Shown: piece by piece, positions 34,983-61,750 of the stretch
Numbering within the stretch: position 1 is the first letter of the stretch
Layout of the letters: every line of letters begins with the position of its first letter
From: Akebia trifoliata
Taxonomy: Eukaryota; Streptophyta; Magnoliopsida; Ranunculales; Lardizabalaceae
Reading direction: 5' to 3'
Length of the DNA stretch: 64,000 bases
NCBI GenBank assembly: GCA_017979445.1
Contig: CM030711.1
Location: 18,926,922-18,990,921 of the forward strand
Position numbers and translations under genes: made by a program
Notes under the pieces: model-generated
Seen by the model: only the letters and a program-made list of their open reading frames with translations
The model's database searches: none
What the model was told of the DNA's origin: nothing

Positions 34983-34983
34983 G

Positions 34984-35001
34984 TGGCAACTCCACTGGGG
35001 A
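34984..35001 (+). promoter_or_regulatory. Primer-binding site of element C
   Basis: TGGCAACTCCACTGGGGA, one base after LTR2. Confidence 0.78.
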
Positions 35002-35632
35002 CTTTTGAGAATCAAACTTGAAAAACCCTAAGTATGGGAGCATTGCTAAAACAATCTAGAATTTTTTTAGTGGTTAGTTTATCTGTTTATTTATTTATTA
35101 TTTGCTTTCTATTTTTCTATCATCCTTTTTGTTCAATGATTGATCGTGTGTTTGGATTATGAATAGTCCGCCCTTGCATGTTCGTATTCTTTTATTATTA
35201 TGGCTCAATCGAAGGTTATTTAGAATGACCCAAAGTAATTAAAGAGATCAAGAAGTTTAATTGAGGATGGAGTGATGATTAATGAACGTTGAAGTTTTAT
35301 ATATATTTTTTGATGGAATATATCTGTAAACATCATTTTTTTTAAAGTAAAATTTTTGTTTGAGGATGGGCGATGTATTTTTCGACAACATTTTTTTTAT
35401 TAAAAAAATAAAATAAAATTTTTTTGTTAACGGCAACAATGGGCCGATAGAGTTGGTGTGTGACACATAAAAACCAATTCTTTAAAAAATCTCACATTTA
35501 AAAAATAAATAAAAAATTAGGTTCTGTCAACAGCAATAAGGTGCTGGAATGGTTGGGGTGCCACAAATAAAAGTTTCCTTTTTATTTTTTCACAGCCCCT
35601 TAACAGCCACAATGTGTTGGTGTGCTATAAAT

Positions 35633-36845
35633 TGATGAGTGTCTCCAAACACTCAATTATACGCACATTTTCTGGATATTTATCTTGATTTTTGTACCTA
35701 TTTCCCTATATTAAGATAATAATCATGATAAGCCTCAAACCACCACGTTGCATGTTAATTAGGCTTAATTATATATAAATAAATTCATTTACTAGATAAA
35801 TCTAATTATGTGTGTTTCTTGTGCAGAAAATCAACAATTTGGAATCAAAATCTCAAGGCAAAAGCATTTGGGCCCACTTTGGAATGCCCTAATCCTTTGG
35901 AATGCCCTAATCCTTAACTCATATTCTCCTCTTTTGTCTTTTTGTGCAAAGAAAAGTGGAGGCTACTTTTAGACTCTTCTACACACATTTTTCTCTATAA
36001 ATAGAGCCTTCATTTCTAGATAAAGGGTCCCATCTTGGTTCTCTTATCCAAGACTCCTTTAATCTAAGGCTCTTTGCCTATTCTCTTATTTTTTGTATTT
36101 TCATTTTCTAGTTATTTTCTTTTGGTTAACTAGTCTTGTAAGAAGTAGAAGAAGAAGAAGTTGTAATTTTCTCCATGAAATGAAGAAAAGTTCTTTCATC
36201 TCTTGTCTTCCCTATCTTGCAATGACATTAGGCTAAGTTCCCCTCCATTGGAGAGTGGAAAAGCCTAGAGCAAGTTCTTGTGTTATTTCTAATTTTATGC
36301 CTTTCTTTTATTTAAAATGCTTATGAATTCTCTTTAAGTTTCTTGCACATTTTATTCTTAATATAGATACTTTATGCTTAGATTAGATCAAGATAAAGTA
36401 TGCTTAAATTAGATAATTTGTAGTAAGAAGTTCTCAAGAAATTCTACTTTATTTTTGTTCCTTTATTTCATTTTAATTGCAAAACTTTCCGATCTAAGGA
36501 GCTAACACCAAGCCCTTATGATTGAGTTATAAAAAGGCTAGAGACTAGAAATTGCTCATTAACATGTTTTAGGTAGATCCACCTCCAATGGTGTTTTAAT
36601 TCATAAGTTTACTTGCTTTTAATTTCATTTACTTTAGTTTATTTTCTAGCAATTTTACATCTTCTTATAAGTTCAAAAATACAAAGAAAAACAGTTTTAA
36701 TTCCTTTTAGTTAATTTGAATTTTATCTTCTTAGCTTAGCTCTATTCCTCCTTTCTCTTGGGTTCGATCCCCTACTTGCCCCACAAGTAAGGTAAAACTA
36801 AGATTATTATTAACTCCGGTGAGAAGAACAACGATAGTCTCATCA
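35633..36845 (+). repeat. Athila solo LTR (1213 bp) in C's leader
   Basis: Complete copy of the LTR at 6869-8082, TGATGAG to CTCATCA. Flanked by a perfect TAAAT duplication (35628-35632 and 36846-36850). No internal Athila sequence is present, so it arose by LTR-LTR recombination. Confidence 0.95.
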
Positions 36846-38761
36846 TAAATAAAGCTGTTTTTTTTTCTTCACCACTTCATCTTCTTAAATTAGATTTTAC
36901 CCAACTCCATCGTCTTCAACAAGAAACCGAATTCGTCTCTCTGTTTGATCGACTAAAATCTCAGCCCGATTGGTGATAACTCTTGTTCGAAATCGTTGGT
37001 TTCCCCTGATTTATCGTTTGGAACCACTTTTTAAAACTGACTCCAAATAAACGATTTCATTAAGAGAGGATCGATCTCTCTTCCTTCGGTCGAAGAGAAA
37101 TTTAGAGTTGTTGGTTCAGATCAACAGGAGACCGTTGATTCAAAGTGAAATAACAGATGTCGTTTGGAGTCGAATTTATTTTTTCAAATTAAATCCCTAT
37201 TGATTTCTTTCGAAATCGTTTGAATCCTCGACCGAAAATTTCTGTTTTGGGTTTGAAACCCAGTTTTAAGGATAGTAAGGCTAATTTCTTTTGTTGGAGA
37301 GTTGGAGAGAAAGGTTGGGATTTCACTTGAAGATTTAAAAAAAAAATTCATAACGATTTGTGTTGGTTTTTTTTTTGAAAATTTGATTTGGATTTCAATA
37401 AATCAAAAACTCTACTGTCGTGTTCTCGATCAAACCTGCAACACGAGAGTTCTCGTGATTCTTGAGTCGATAACAGAAGAATGAGTGGCTTGTGGTGTTT
37501 GTGGGAGCTGTTTCATGAAGGTCTCTGCTTCGGTTTCGAGATCTAACAGAGCAGTAATGGTAGATGTTCTAAAATTTAAAAATAAAAATAAAAATAAATA
37601 AAAATGGTTTTGTTTCGATGTTGAGAAGAGGGAAAATCCCGCACCCCAGCAAGAGCCATCGTTTTTCGTTGAAATCTCCGATTGTAGCCGAGATTTACTA
37701 CTGCGCCTTGAGTTTTGCAAGTTTCTGCTGTAGTAGTCGAGCTCATCCGTCAGTCGAAGAGCTGATCTAGAGTGATGACAACGAAAAGAAGATGAGAGGA
37801 TTAAGATATTTAAACTTAAAATTCTAAATTTTTTTGCTAGTTTTGAGGATTATTCTTCGTTTTTAACGGATGATTAATTCGGTAAACACCAAAAAAATCA
37901 AGTTTCAATTTATTGGTTTTTATTAAATTATCTGAGTAATCTTTCAAAACTTCGGATTGTTCAATTTGAAAGGTTGGAAGAAAGTCAAGGATTTTGATAG
38001 AATTGAACATTTAAGATTAATTCTTAGAAATTTGGTGATGACTTGATTGAAGCTCCTAAAGGACCTGCTCGGTTCAGACTTGAATTTTGAACCAATTGAT
38101 TTGAGTCTAATTAGTTGAGATTGATAATTGGATAAGGCAACCGGCCACTTTGTGTCCGATTCGTTTCTAGTTTTTTTTTTAATTGTGATTTCATGTGTTA
38201 TGGGTAGATGGAATCTCGCACATCTGTTTTATATATAATTTACCTTTAAAATCATGGATGTTTGGCAAGTACGGCAAAAATAAAAGGACTAACTAACAGC
38301 CCACTCTATGATTAAATAGGAAACGATTCTGGATTCTTTGTGAGTTGTTATTGACACACCAATTGTTCTAATGTCACCTTGATTATAGTAATTATTTAAT
38401 GATCTACATGGAAATTGGGGTGACACTAGTAAAGGATGGTATGTCAATAACGATCCACTTGTTGGCTAAATTTTTATTAGGATTTTGTTTTTTTTTTAAA
38501 GAAAAAAAAGGGGTTATTTAATTTTAAAATATCCATCATAACGACTATCCATTCATCCTCAATTCAATATGCTTTGAAATTCTTAATTATTTTGGGCCAT
38601 CCAAAATAACCCTTGATTGGAACACATAAAGAAATATTTTGGATTAAATGCTTGCTTCTAACATTGATATATGTTTGATGTGCTTATCTTTAATTATGTG
38701 ATTGAAATGGTGTTTGTTTTGATGAAATGTCATGTGATTCATGTTATAATGATTGGTTTAA

Positions 38762-39570
38762 TTGGACCCATGGGCCCATTTGTTTGGAAAGGGCCCCAGG
38801 CACACCCCACCCTGTTTTGCACACACCACATGCATGTTTACTGTTTTGCACGCTTGCATGTCCCAACATAGCCAACGTGGCACTAGTGCGTGGCCCGGTC
38901 TCTTCGGAGATGCGACGCCATTCATGAAAATCACAACTCCAGTCATGTACCTTAGGGTATATCAAACTGGGGCATCAGTACCGTCTGATCAAGTGACTCT
39001 GAAAGGTATATCGATGCACCTAGGCTGGAGTGACCTGAGCCTTTGACCTATCTTGAGCCGCACAGTCACATGTCCCGTTTACCAACGTAGTACTAGTACG
39101 TGGTCGGTCCCCTCGTGGGATGCCAAACCATTTACGAAAACTACAACTCTTGACTCGTACCCATAGGAATATCAAAGATAATCCAAGTACATCAGTTGCA
39201 CTTCTTGGTCAAAACTGGTTCCTAAGCGAGATCTTACTCCGATGTACTATGGTACTAGAAGGATAGACTGCGTCTATTCTAGAAAAGAGGTGATTTAAGA
39301 GTACCTTTGCTCAAGCATCGCATGCCACCTCTGACTGAAGATTAAACTGGTTGTTTTTTACTTCAGAGAAGTGGGTTGAAGTTTTAGATTATCACCTATA
39401 CAGTATATCAAACCAAGTCACCACGTACCGTCTGATTGAGTGCGCTCGAGAGGTATATAGGTGTACTTAGGCAAGGGTGACCAAATAAAAATGCATTGTA
39501 CATAGTAAGCTTAGAGTCTAGAAACCTCCCCCGTATGTCACGACTCGAACTTATCGTGGCTGTTCCCGGG
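38762..39570 (+). other. Conserved leader block, element C
   Basis: Counterpart of 25322-26130 and of M's block. It includes the GTATATCAA motifs and the paired CGTCTGAT...GGTATAT segments. The several short ORFs over it are not conserved in frame among copies. Confidence 0.78.
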
Positions 39571-40380
39571 TTGTTTATTGAATGAGACCTTGTGAATGAT
39601 GAATGTATGTGAATGATGAGATCAGAATGTATGGTTGTCCTCAAGGATTAAAGTTTTTGTTTTACCTGATTCAAATTGGTGCACCGACCCAATAAAGAAT
39701 CAATTTTTTGCAATAATTCATAATGACCCAATCCATCTCGATCCAATAATCATGATGGGCCGGACCATTTAAATCAAAATGGAATTCAAACTCTTCGTTA
39801 ATTCGGGTTTCAACCTACTTTAAAAGAAGAATGTTTTTCGGAAGAAGAATATTTTTCAAAAAAAAATATTTTCCAAAAGAAAAGAAAATGAAGGAAAAAT
39901 GATTTACAAAAGATCTATTTTTTTAATGGACCTTGGAAAATTTCTGAAATATGTTTTTCTAAAGAAAAAATGATTTTTACAAAAAATCTATTTTTGCATG
40001 GACCTTGGAAAATTACTAAAATGTATTTTTCTAGAAAAAGGAAAAAATGATTTACAAAAAAAAAATAGTTTAAATCAATTTGTTGAAAGTTGTTATTCAA
40101 TGAAAATATTATTTGTCAATGATTTTCTATAATTCAATAACATCATTTTTCTTTTTAAAATAATAATTGCAATGAGTTGTTTAATGGATTAGTGCATAAA
40201 ATTCAATAAAATCTCAGGGCTCATTTAAAATGTTATCAAGGGGGTAACATTGAAATTGATAATCCACATTTGACGGGGTTAGAAGGTTATCATTGTACCT
40301 AAGCTCAATCGTCCATCGTCTAGCTAGGGTTGTAAATCCGATAAGTTAGAATAAACGTCAATATCAAGTCAACAGTCAGA

Positions 40381-41090
40381 AATGACCTCAAAATTTCTCA
40401 ACATCGCCCAGTTTTTCCTTAAAGATCATAGTGCCTCAATCCTATCGGTTGTAAGCAATATCTCAAGTCCGCAATCTTAATCAAGCCCGTAGTAGGTACT
40501 TGTCTTACGTTTTCATGAGTTATGTGGGTTTGCCTGAGTCCAATTTTTTATTATCAATCCATCAATGTCATGCTTTCTTTAGATCGAGTTTATATTTTTC
40601 CTGTTAAGTCAAGTTAGTTTGTCGAGTCTATAGAAGTATCTATCGCCCCCATTGAATTTGATTTAGGAAATTTTTGAATACCTCGAGCGCATTAACGATT
40701 TAACTAATAATCTAACTTCAATGATAGATTTATTTCCTGAACGAGAAAATAATGGTTGGGTTCAACCTTTAGGTCATTGACCTCAGAATAAAAAATTCCC
40801 AAGAAATTCAAATAGAAGCCATCCTATCCCTAGAGGAACACGAGGGGATAATGAATTTACTTAGAAATTTTAAAAGACTTGTTCATGTGATCCTATGAGG
40901 ATACGTTTGGTGTAAGTTTAGGTGTAGTTCAATACATGAAATAAATACTCGCTCGATGGAATGGAAACACCAATGAGACCAAAGAAGATGTTACAAAACA
41001 TGTCGATGTTGTCCTCTTTACAAAACAAATGCCATAAGTCGATACAGGGTACCTTTGGAATTAGTTTCTGAGGATGGGTCATATTTCAAA
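40381..41090 (+). pseudogene. Gag start joined to N-terminal pol, element C
   Basis: A gag start-like ATGACCTC (about 40383) follows the conserved pre-gag segment, but after a few codons the sequence jumps to the pol linker (ATCAAGCCCGTAGTAGG near 40480). Nearly all of gag and the protease are deleted. Pol-linker sequence with many stops runs to about 40990 (GAAGATGTTACAAAA) and then joins integrase-region sequence; RT and RNase H are absent, as in A. Confidence 0.7.
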
Positions 41091-41700
41091 GTCAATGATT
41101 ACTTTATTTTCAAAGTTCAAGATCTAGCATCACAAAGCATCTCTCTCTGTCCTCAGACCAATGGAGCAGTTAAAACAACCAATAAGGAAAATGTGTCAAT
41201 CAAACTAGGATTGCTTAGAGAAGTCACCGGTTGCACTATGGGCATATCGAACTTCAATTCGATCATCTACTAGAGCTACACCCTACTCCTTAGTATATGG
41301 CATGGAAGCAGTCTTGCCAGTCGAAATGGAAATCCCATCTCTCGGGGTCTTGTTGGAAAGTCAGTTATCAGAAATAGATTAGGTTCGTCAATGGTATAAA
41401 AAATTAAATTTGATATAAGAAAAACGACTAAGAGTTTTGTACCACGTGCAGGTTTACCAAAGAAGAGTCGCCCGTGTGTTTGCCAAAAAGATCAAGGCCC
41501 GTTACTTACACGTTGGGGATTTGGTACTCAAAGAAAATCGGGCACCTATCTTTGACCCTAGAGGGAAGTTCAAAACAAATTGGGGTGGTCCATTCATCAT
41601 CAAGGAAATATTACCAGGAAAAGCTGTCAGACTTCAAGATCATGATGGAATTGAATTACCAGAACCAACCAACCTTGACTAAATCAAACGGTACTATATT
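41091..41700 (+). pseudogene. Integrase core end and C-terminal domain, element C
   Basis: The core end reads CPQTNGAVKTTNKEN (about 41150-41190) with Lys at the position of the catalytic Glu. A broken stretch with [19 protein letters not shown] follows (about 41291-41345). The C-terminal domain is open at 41437-41682 and includes the Ty3-type NWGGPFIIKEILPGKAVRL block (GPF/Y module). Integrase inserts element DNA; this fragment lacks the first two catalytic residues. Confidence 0.82.
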
Positions 41701-44070
41701 TAAGGAGGCCATCTTTGGCTGAATCAATTCTCCTATTACCTAGATCAATATTTTCTTCTTCAACCCTTTGCAGTTTTTTTCAAAAAAATAAAGTAAAAAA
41801 AAACCTTTTTATTTCTCAGCCCGATCACATAACCTAAGGGAGGGAAGAATTCGAACTACGTTTTGGTCTGATCCCAAAATTCTGGGGTATGTAGGCAACC
41901 TAAGAAGTTACTTCAAGCTTGACCACATCAAAGTAAAAAATATATATTTCCCTACAAAAAAATATATAAAAAAAAATAAAAAAAATAATATTGTCAAATA
42001 GGGAAGAAAGTTCAAAGAAAAATAAAAAATGCCATATAAAGAGCATTCAGGTTTTTGAGCCTCAAAATCCCTTTCTTTTTATACCCAGTCCTAAACTTAC
42101 TTATAAAAGTTCTCCTAAGTACCGTGCGAAAAGTCAATGAAGATATTAAAGCATGATCAAACAGCAATTCCATAAGAGAGAAAAAAACATATTAGGTTGA
42201 AAACCTGAAAAGGGCGACTTAGGCAAAAATTAAGGCAAGCTCGCAAGGTTGAAATTTCGAAAGGACGGTCTTGGCAACAATCAGAAAAAAAAGCTTGCTA
42301 GTTTAAAAACCTGAAAAGGCGATCTAGGCAAAAACTAGAGCACGCTTGCTAGTTTGAAAACCTGAAAGGGTAATCTAGGCAAAAGTTAAAGCAACAAAGA
42401 AAAACAGGACAAAATTTTCAGGGATTTAAAAACTAAGAGCGGTCCGAACTGAAACATCAGAAGTCCAAATAATCAAGTTCAACACTTAGCTTAAATCAGA
42501 CACAAACTCAGAAGCCACAAGTATCTTGTCTACGATCGATCTGAAAATTTTCACTCCCCCAAGTGAACCAAGGGAGAGAAGGGTGAATTCTATGATGAGT
42601 CTCAAAAGAAAATATTTTGTTTTCTTGAGCCTGACTCAAAATCTTCAATAAAACTAATCAAAATTAAAAGTTGGATCTTTATTGCGCTTGTGGTAATCAA
42701 ATATTTCAAACTTCCATACAAGGGGCATTTTCTTTCTTCTTTAATATGTAGCTTTTCCCGCTTGTACTAGGAGCATTTTTTTTAATTTTTACATGATGTA
42801 TTCAATTATCTTCAATGCTATGTTTATTGTCAAAGTACGGGCATTTTATTTTTGAGTAATGTTAATCCTAAAAGATAATGGGAACCTCAAACTGAAGGTT
42901 ACCTGCTTGATAACAATTTTTTGAAAACCCTCGTGATTCAAAAGAAATAAAAACTCAGGTTTTAAATTCATAAAACGTTTGGGTAAAACCTTGAGGTTCA
43001 AACAAAAGTATTTCGGATCTCACATTTGGTTGTGCCCAGAGATTAACTCATGACCCTTTCACCTAGAATAGAAGATATGGCATTCATTCTTTTCCAGATC
43101 TATTCATTCCTAGATTCAATCACTATTTTCCAGTTTCATTTTTAATCATTCTTTCCCAGATTTATTCCTTCATTGTCAGTTTTACTCAGCCAGATATCGC
43201 CGAGGGTTTCTCGGAATTATGCTCAGTTACCGCCAAGGGTTTTCTCGGAATTATGCTCAGATACCGCCGAGGGTTTCTTGAAATTATGCTCAGTTATCGT
43301 CGAAGATTTTCTCGGAATTATGCTCAGATACCGCCAAGGATTTTCTTGGAATTATGCTCAGTTACCGCCGAGGGTTTCTCAGAATTATGCTTAGTTACCG
43401 CCGAGGGTTTTCTGGGAATTATGCTCAGATACCGCCGAGTCAGATACCACCGAGGGTTTTCTCGGAATTATGTTCAAGTACCGCCGAGGGTTTCTCGGAA
43501 TTATGTTCAGTTACCGCCGAGGGTTTCTCGGAATTATGCTCAGATACCGCCGAGGGTTTTCTCAGAATTATGCTCAGTTACCACAGAGGGTTTTCTCGAA
43601 ATTATGCTCAGATATCGTCGAGGGTTTCTCAAAATTATGCTCAGTTACCGCCGAGGGTTTTCTTAGAATTATGCTCAGTTATCGCCGAAGGTTTTCTCAA
43701 AATTATGCTTAGATACCGCCGAGGGTTTTTCGGAATTATGCTCAGATTATGCTCAGTTTATTCCTAGTTTATGCTCAGTTTTTGCTCAGACCATCTAAGA
43801 TTTATCTCAGATTTTAAGTGCACACACTTGCACAATTGTTACATTAGTCAAGGAGAATTTTCTAAAATTCAAGGATCTGGCACTGTTAGTGAGTTCTCGC
43901 TCGAGGATCTGACAACCTTTTAGTTCAAGGAGAGCTTTACCCTCAAGGATTTGAACACCTTGACAAATTGCTAAATCAGACTGCAAAATGAACTGTCACT
44001 AGGTTTGGCATTCGGATATCGCACTATCTACCAAAATAGATTTGCTATCTAATTTGCTTCAACCCTCTGC
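41701..44070 (+). other. 3' untranslated region of element C
   Basis: Non-coding and colinear with A's: GGTATGTAGGCAACCT (about 41886-41901), a degenerate repeat with GAAAACCTGAAA cores (about 42195-42400), then a tandem array at 43190-43745 and the TGCTCAG-rich tail. A purine-rich tract CAAAGAGGGGCATC at 44071-44084 precedes LTR3. Confidence 0.75.
43190..43745 (+). repeat. Tandem repeat, about 17 units of 33-34 bp, element C
   Basis: Unit of the form CAGTTACCGCCGAGGG plus TTTTCTCGGAATTATGCT. Most units differ by one to four bases; unit 8 is shortened. Because 33 is divisible by three, overlapping ORFs with an 11-residue periodicity arise, but they are not proteins. Element A has only a few TGCTCAG motifs here. 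Confidence 0.93.
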
Positions 44071-44084
44071 CAAAGAGGGGCATC

Positions 44085-45812
44085 TGTAGACATCCCATTT
44101 TTGCATTCACCTGATTAATCAACTCGTCAACCCGATTGCAACGGTTCCCAATGATGGATGTTTATTCCAATACTTTATTTTGTTACCAAATATGTTTCAG
44201 AAATCCAGATGAGGTATCTCGAATTGACAAAACTATAGAAACCACGTTACGCTAGGAAAATATAATCCCAAAAACATAGAAATCATCATTTCGCAGACAA
44301 AAACAAACTTTACGATAAAAATCACTAAAAAATGATCAAATTATCAAAATACCCCTAATCTTAAAACATCCATAGAGCTTACATTACACTTAGGAAAATC
44401 CATTCAAACACATAAAACAACAAATCAAAATCAAATAAATTATTTTACCAATTTTCACAAAATTCAGCAAAATTACGAAAATGCCCCTCATAAAGTTCAC
44501 GACCATTTTGCACAAATTTTTTTATAAATGATAAAAACCAATATTCTCATTGAATTTCTTACGAAAAATCGATTCCAAAACATCCTAGAACATCGAAAAC
44601 CGATTTAAAACGCAAAAAGCCTTCTCCGAGGGCAAAACAATAATTTTACAATTTTAATAATTAAAAATTCTGAAATTAATAATTAAAATATTAATTAATA
44701 TAAAGTTAAATCCTAATTAAAATTAAAGTCAATCAAGTAAGACTAAAGTCAAAATTTTAAAGTTAATCAAGTAAGACTAAAGTCAAGAAATTAAAGTCGA
44801 TCAAGTAAGACTAAAGTCAATCTTAGAGTCAATCAAGTAAGACTAAAGTCAAGATCTTAAAGTCAATCAAGTAAGACTAAAGTCAATATATTAAAGTCAA
44901 TCAAGTAAGACTAAAGTCAATAAATTAAAGTCAATCAAGTAAGACTAAAGTCAAAATTTTAAAGTCAATTAAGTAAGACTAAAGTTAAAATCTTAAAGTC
45001 AATTAAGTGAGACTAAAAGTCAAAACCCTAATAGAATTCTAATTAAATAATAACTCTATCTAAAATAATACTAATTAAATAATAATTCTATTTAAAATAA
45101 TTCTAATTAAAATATAACTCTACCTAAAACAATTCTAATTAAACACTAACTCTACTTAAAACAATTCTAATTAAATACTAACTCTATCTAAACAAACACT
45201 TAAAAAAACTATAAATAGGGGATCCCTACAACTTATTTTTGTATCTAAAAACAAATCCTAAGAGAAGTAGGTCAAAAAGCTCCCCTAACCTCCCATAAAC
45301 CCTAATTTTGAAGCCTCAACTCTTTACCTAATATCCATACCTCAACTTTAGTTCAAAAAACACCTAGAAACCCTTCCAAAACTCTTCAGAAATCCATAAA
45401 AAATTAGAAAATTTTAGAAGGAAATACTTTGTTTTAGAGATCCGGAACGAATCTGGTGACAGAACGAAGCAAGGAGTGCTGTACGAAGAATTATTCTACC
45501 AGATCTGAGGGAACAAGACTGTTGTCTTTGTAAAGATAAAGATTTTAATTCTTTTTTTATTGATTAGGTCTTTTTAGCAATGTAGTTCTATTTGGAAATT
45601 AGTAGAGACCGACGATTGCCGGGTGGGGTTGGTGCCTAACACCTTCCAACCCCGTAATGTGATCCTCGAACTCAGTTATTTTTTAAGTAGATTAGTTGTT
45701 TTATCCGTTTAGAGTCGATGTTCGGTTCCTAGACCGTAGTAACTAGGTGGGACTCCCAAACCTCAAAGGTCAAAAGCGGATCCGCGCACCCCGCGAATCG
45801 AGAACGCTTTCA
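44085..45812 (+). repeat. LTR3 (3' LTR of element C, 1728 bp)
   Basis: Starts TGTAGACATCCC, ends GAACGCTTTCA. Contains nine U3 repeats (44724-45030), a CTATAAATAGGGG box near 45209-45221 and the conserved hairpin-like segment near 45628-45652. Its right half is nearly the same as the right half of LTR2. Confidence 0.92.
44724..45030 (+). repeat. U3 minisatellite, nine units of about 34 bp
   Basis: Unit AAAGTCAATCAAGTAAGAC plus TAAAGTCAA and a variable AT-rich spacer. LTR1 and LTR2 have two or three such units, M about four, and the nested LTR about six (reverse). Confidence 0.88.
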
Positions 45813-46476
45813 CCCAAATGTAAAACTATTGGTAACAAATGGATTTTAAACATAAACTAAAATCAGATGGAATAATAGAAAAATGTAAAGCTAGGTTAGT
45901 AGCAAAAAGTTTTAAACAAAGAGAAAACGTTGATTTCTTTTGACACTTATTCGCTTGTGTCTAGAATAACGTCCATTAGAATGGTATTTTAATTATTCAC
46001 GACTCTTCAGTATTTTAACTGTTAGTAACTTTTCAGTATTTTGTCTCTTCAAAACCTTATGTCTATTTTTCAAATTAAAATAATATTTTATGTGTTAACT
46101 CTTTAGTTTACACTCCTTTGTCTTCTTTAAAAAATCTTAAGAGAATCCAATTTTTGTTACATCATTATTTTTGTTTGTTATTTTTTCTCTCTTTACATAT
46201 TTAAATTTGGGTAAAATTAACGTGATGTGAATCAAAACCCTCAATTCAAAGTAGGGAGTTGCATGGTTAACAGAGATTTGATTGGGCTGTCGTACCTTAT
46301 CCTGGTTCAAATAAATTTTTTGGTGTATTCTTTTTCTCAGCACCAACATATTGAACATATGGGATTTGGGTATGGAGCATGTAGATCCGACTCATTTTCC
46401 TACCAGGCAACACCTGGGGACATTTAAGTCATTGATCAAAAGACCTACCCTAGTTTCGTAATTTCATCTTCACCGC
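45813..46476 (+). promoter_or_regulatory. Upstream region of the NACA gene
   Basis: About 660 bp between LTR3 and the NACA TATA box. No gene and no recognisable transposon. This is the only host-specific promoter sequence left between the array and the gene, so LTR3 lies within 0.7 kb of the predicted start. Confidence 0.5.
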
Positions 46477-46483
46477 TATAAAA
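46477..46483 (+). promoter_or_regulatory. TATA box of NACA
   Basis: TATAAAA, 85 bp ahead of the ATG; transcription probably starts near 46505-46515. Confidence 0.65.
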
Positions 46484-46537
46484 CCCCATTATATACCATC
46501 GGCGTACTCTGTGGGTCTCTGCTACTTGTTGGGGTTT

Positions 46538-46546
46538 TTAGGGTTT
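46538..46546 (+). promoter_or_regulatory. Telo-box in the NACA leader
   Basis: TTAGGGTTT, the reverse of AAACCCTAA, a motif common near the start of plant genes for the translation machinery. A CT-rich tract follows before the ATG. Confidence 0.55.
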
Positions 46547-46567
46547 TTTGCTCTCTCTCTGAACGCT

Positions 46568-61427
<14,860 letters not shown>

Positions 61428-61750
61428 GTGAGAAAGCTACTTTCGACAAACCTTGTCTCTTTTTTAAGAGAAAAGTGTGCATCTTTTTTATTTTTATGGT
61501 TTTAGAATGTTGTTGAAGATGGGAGTCCTGTTATGTTTCTTCTTATGTTGTATTAGTAACAAACAGTAAGAAAGCCCTTTTCATGACACTGTTATAGGTT
61601 TCGCTGATCTAGATCCATGTTGCTTGGCCTCAATACCAAGAAATATCATAATCTACTTGGGAGGCATTAACTGGCTCCCCAAGACACTGACCTAGGCTTT
61701 GCCTGACAGGCCAGACATAAGGAAGTTCCAGACAAAAGGCTACTAATGAC
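61428..61750 (+). other. NACA 3' untranslated region and downstream DNA
   Basis: T-rich after the stop; no canonical AATAAA seen. 61600-61740 shows nothing recognisable. Confidence 0.5.

Larger units (their letters stand above)
35002..40380 (+). other. Leader of element C
   Basis: Non-coding leader interrupted by an Athila solo LTR (35633-36845). 36846-38750 has no recognisable gene on either strand; short open frames near 37300-37720 have no family features. 38762-39570 is the conserved leader block. 39830-40080 carries the GAAAATATTTT-rich tract seen in M, but ORF1 is missing: the sequence passes from that tract to the pre-gag spacer. Confidence 0.75.
21413..45812 (+). mobile_element. Tandem Tat array: LTR1 - A - LTR2 - C - LTR3
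   Basis: Three same-orientation LTRs of one family (21413-22884, 31647-34982, 44085-45812) enclose two internal regions. Each internal region begins with a primer site and ends with a purine-rich tract directly before the next LTR, so LTR2 acts as 3' LTR of A and 5' LTR of C. Bases flanking the array (CTATG left, CCCAA right) do not match, as expected if two separate insertions were fused by recombination. Both internal regions are heavily degraded. Confidence 0.88.

Noticed and set aside
37302..37720. Short ORFs on both strands in C's leader
   Set aside because: No recognisable domain, and no equivalent in A or M.
43173..43767. Several overlapping ORFs of 73-137 codons with an 11-residue repeat
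   Set aside because: They are translations of a 33-bp tandem repeat in a retrotransposon 3' UTR, open in more than one frame because the unit is divisible by three.
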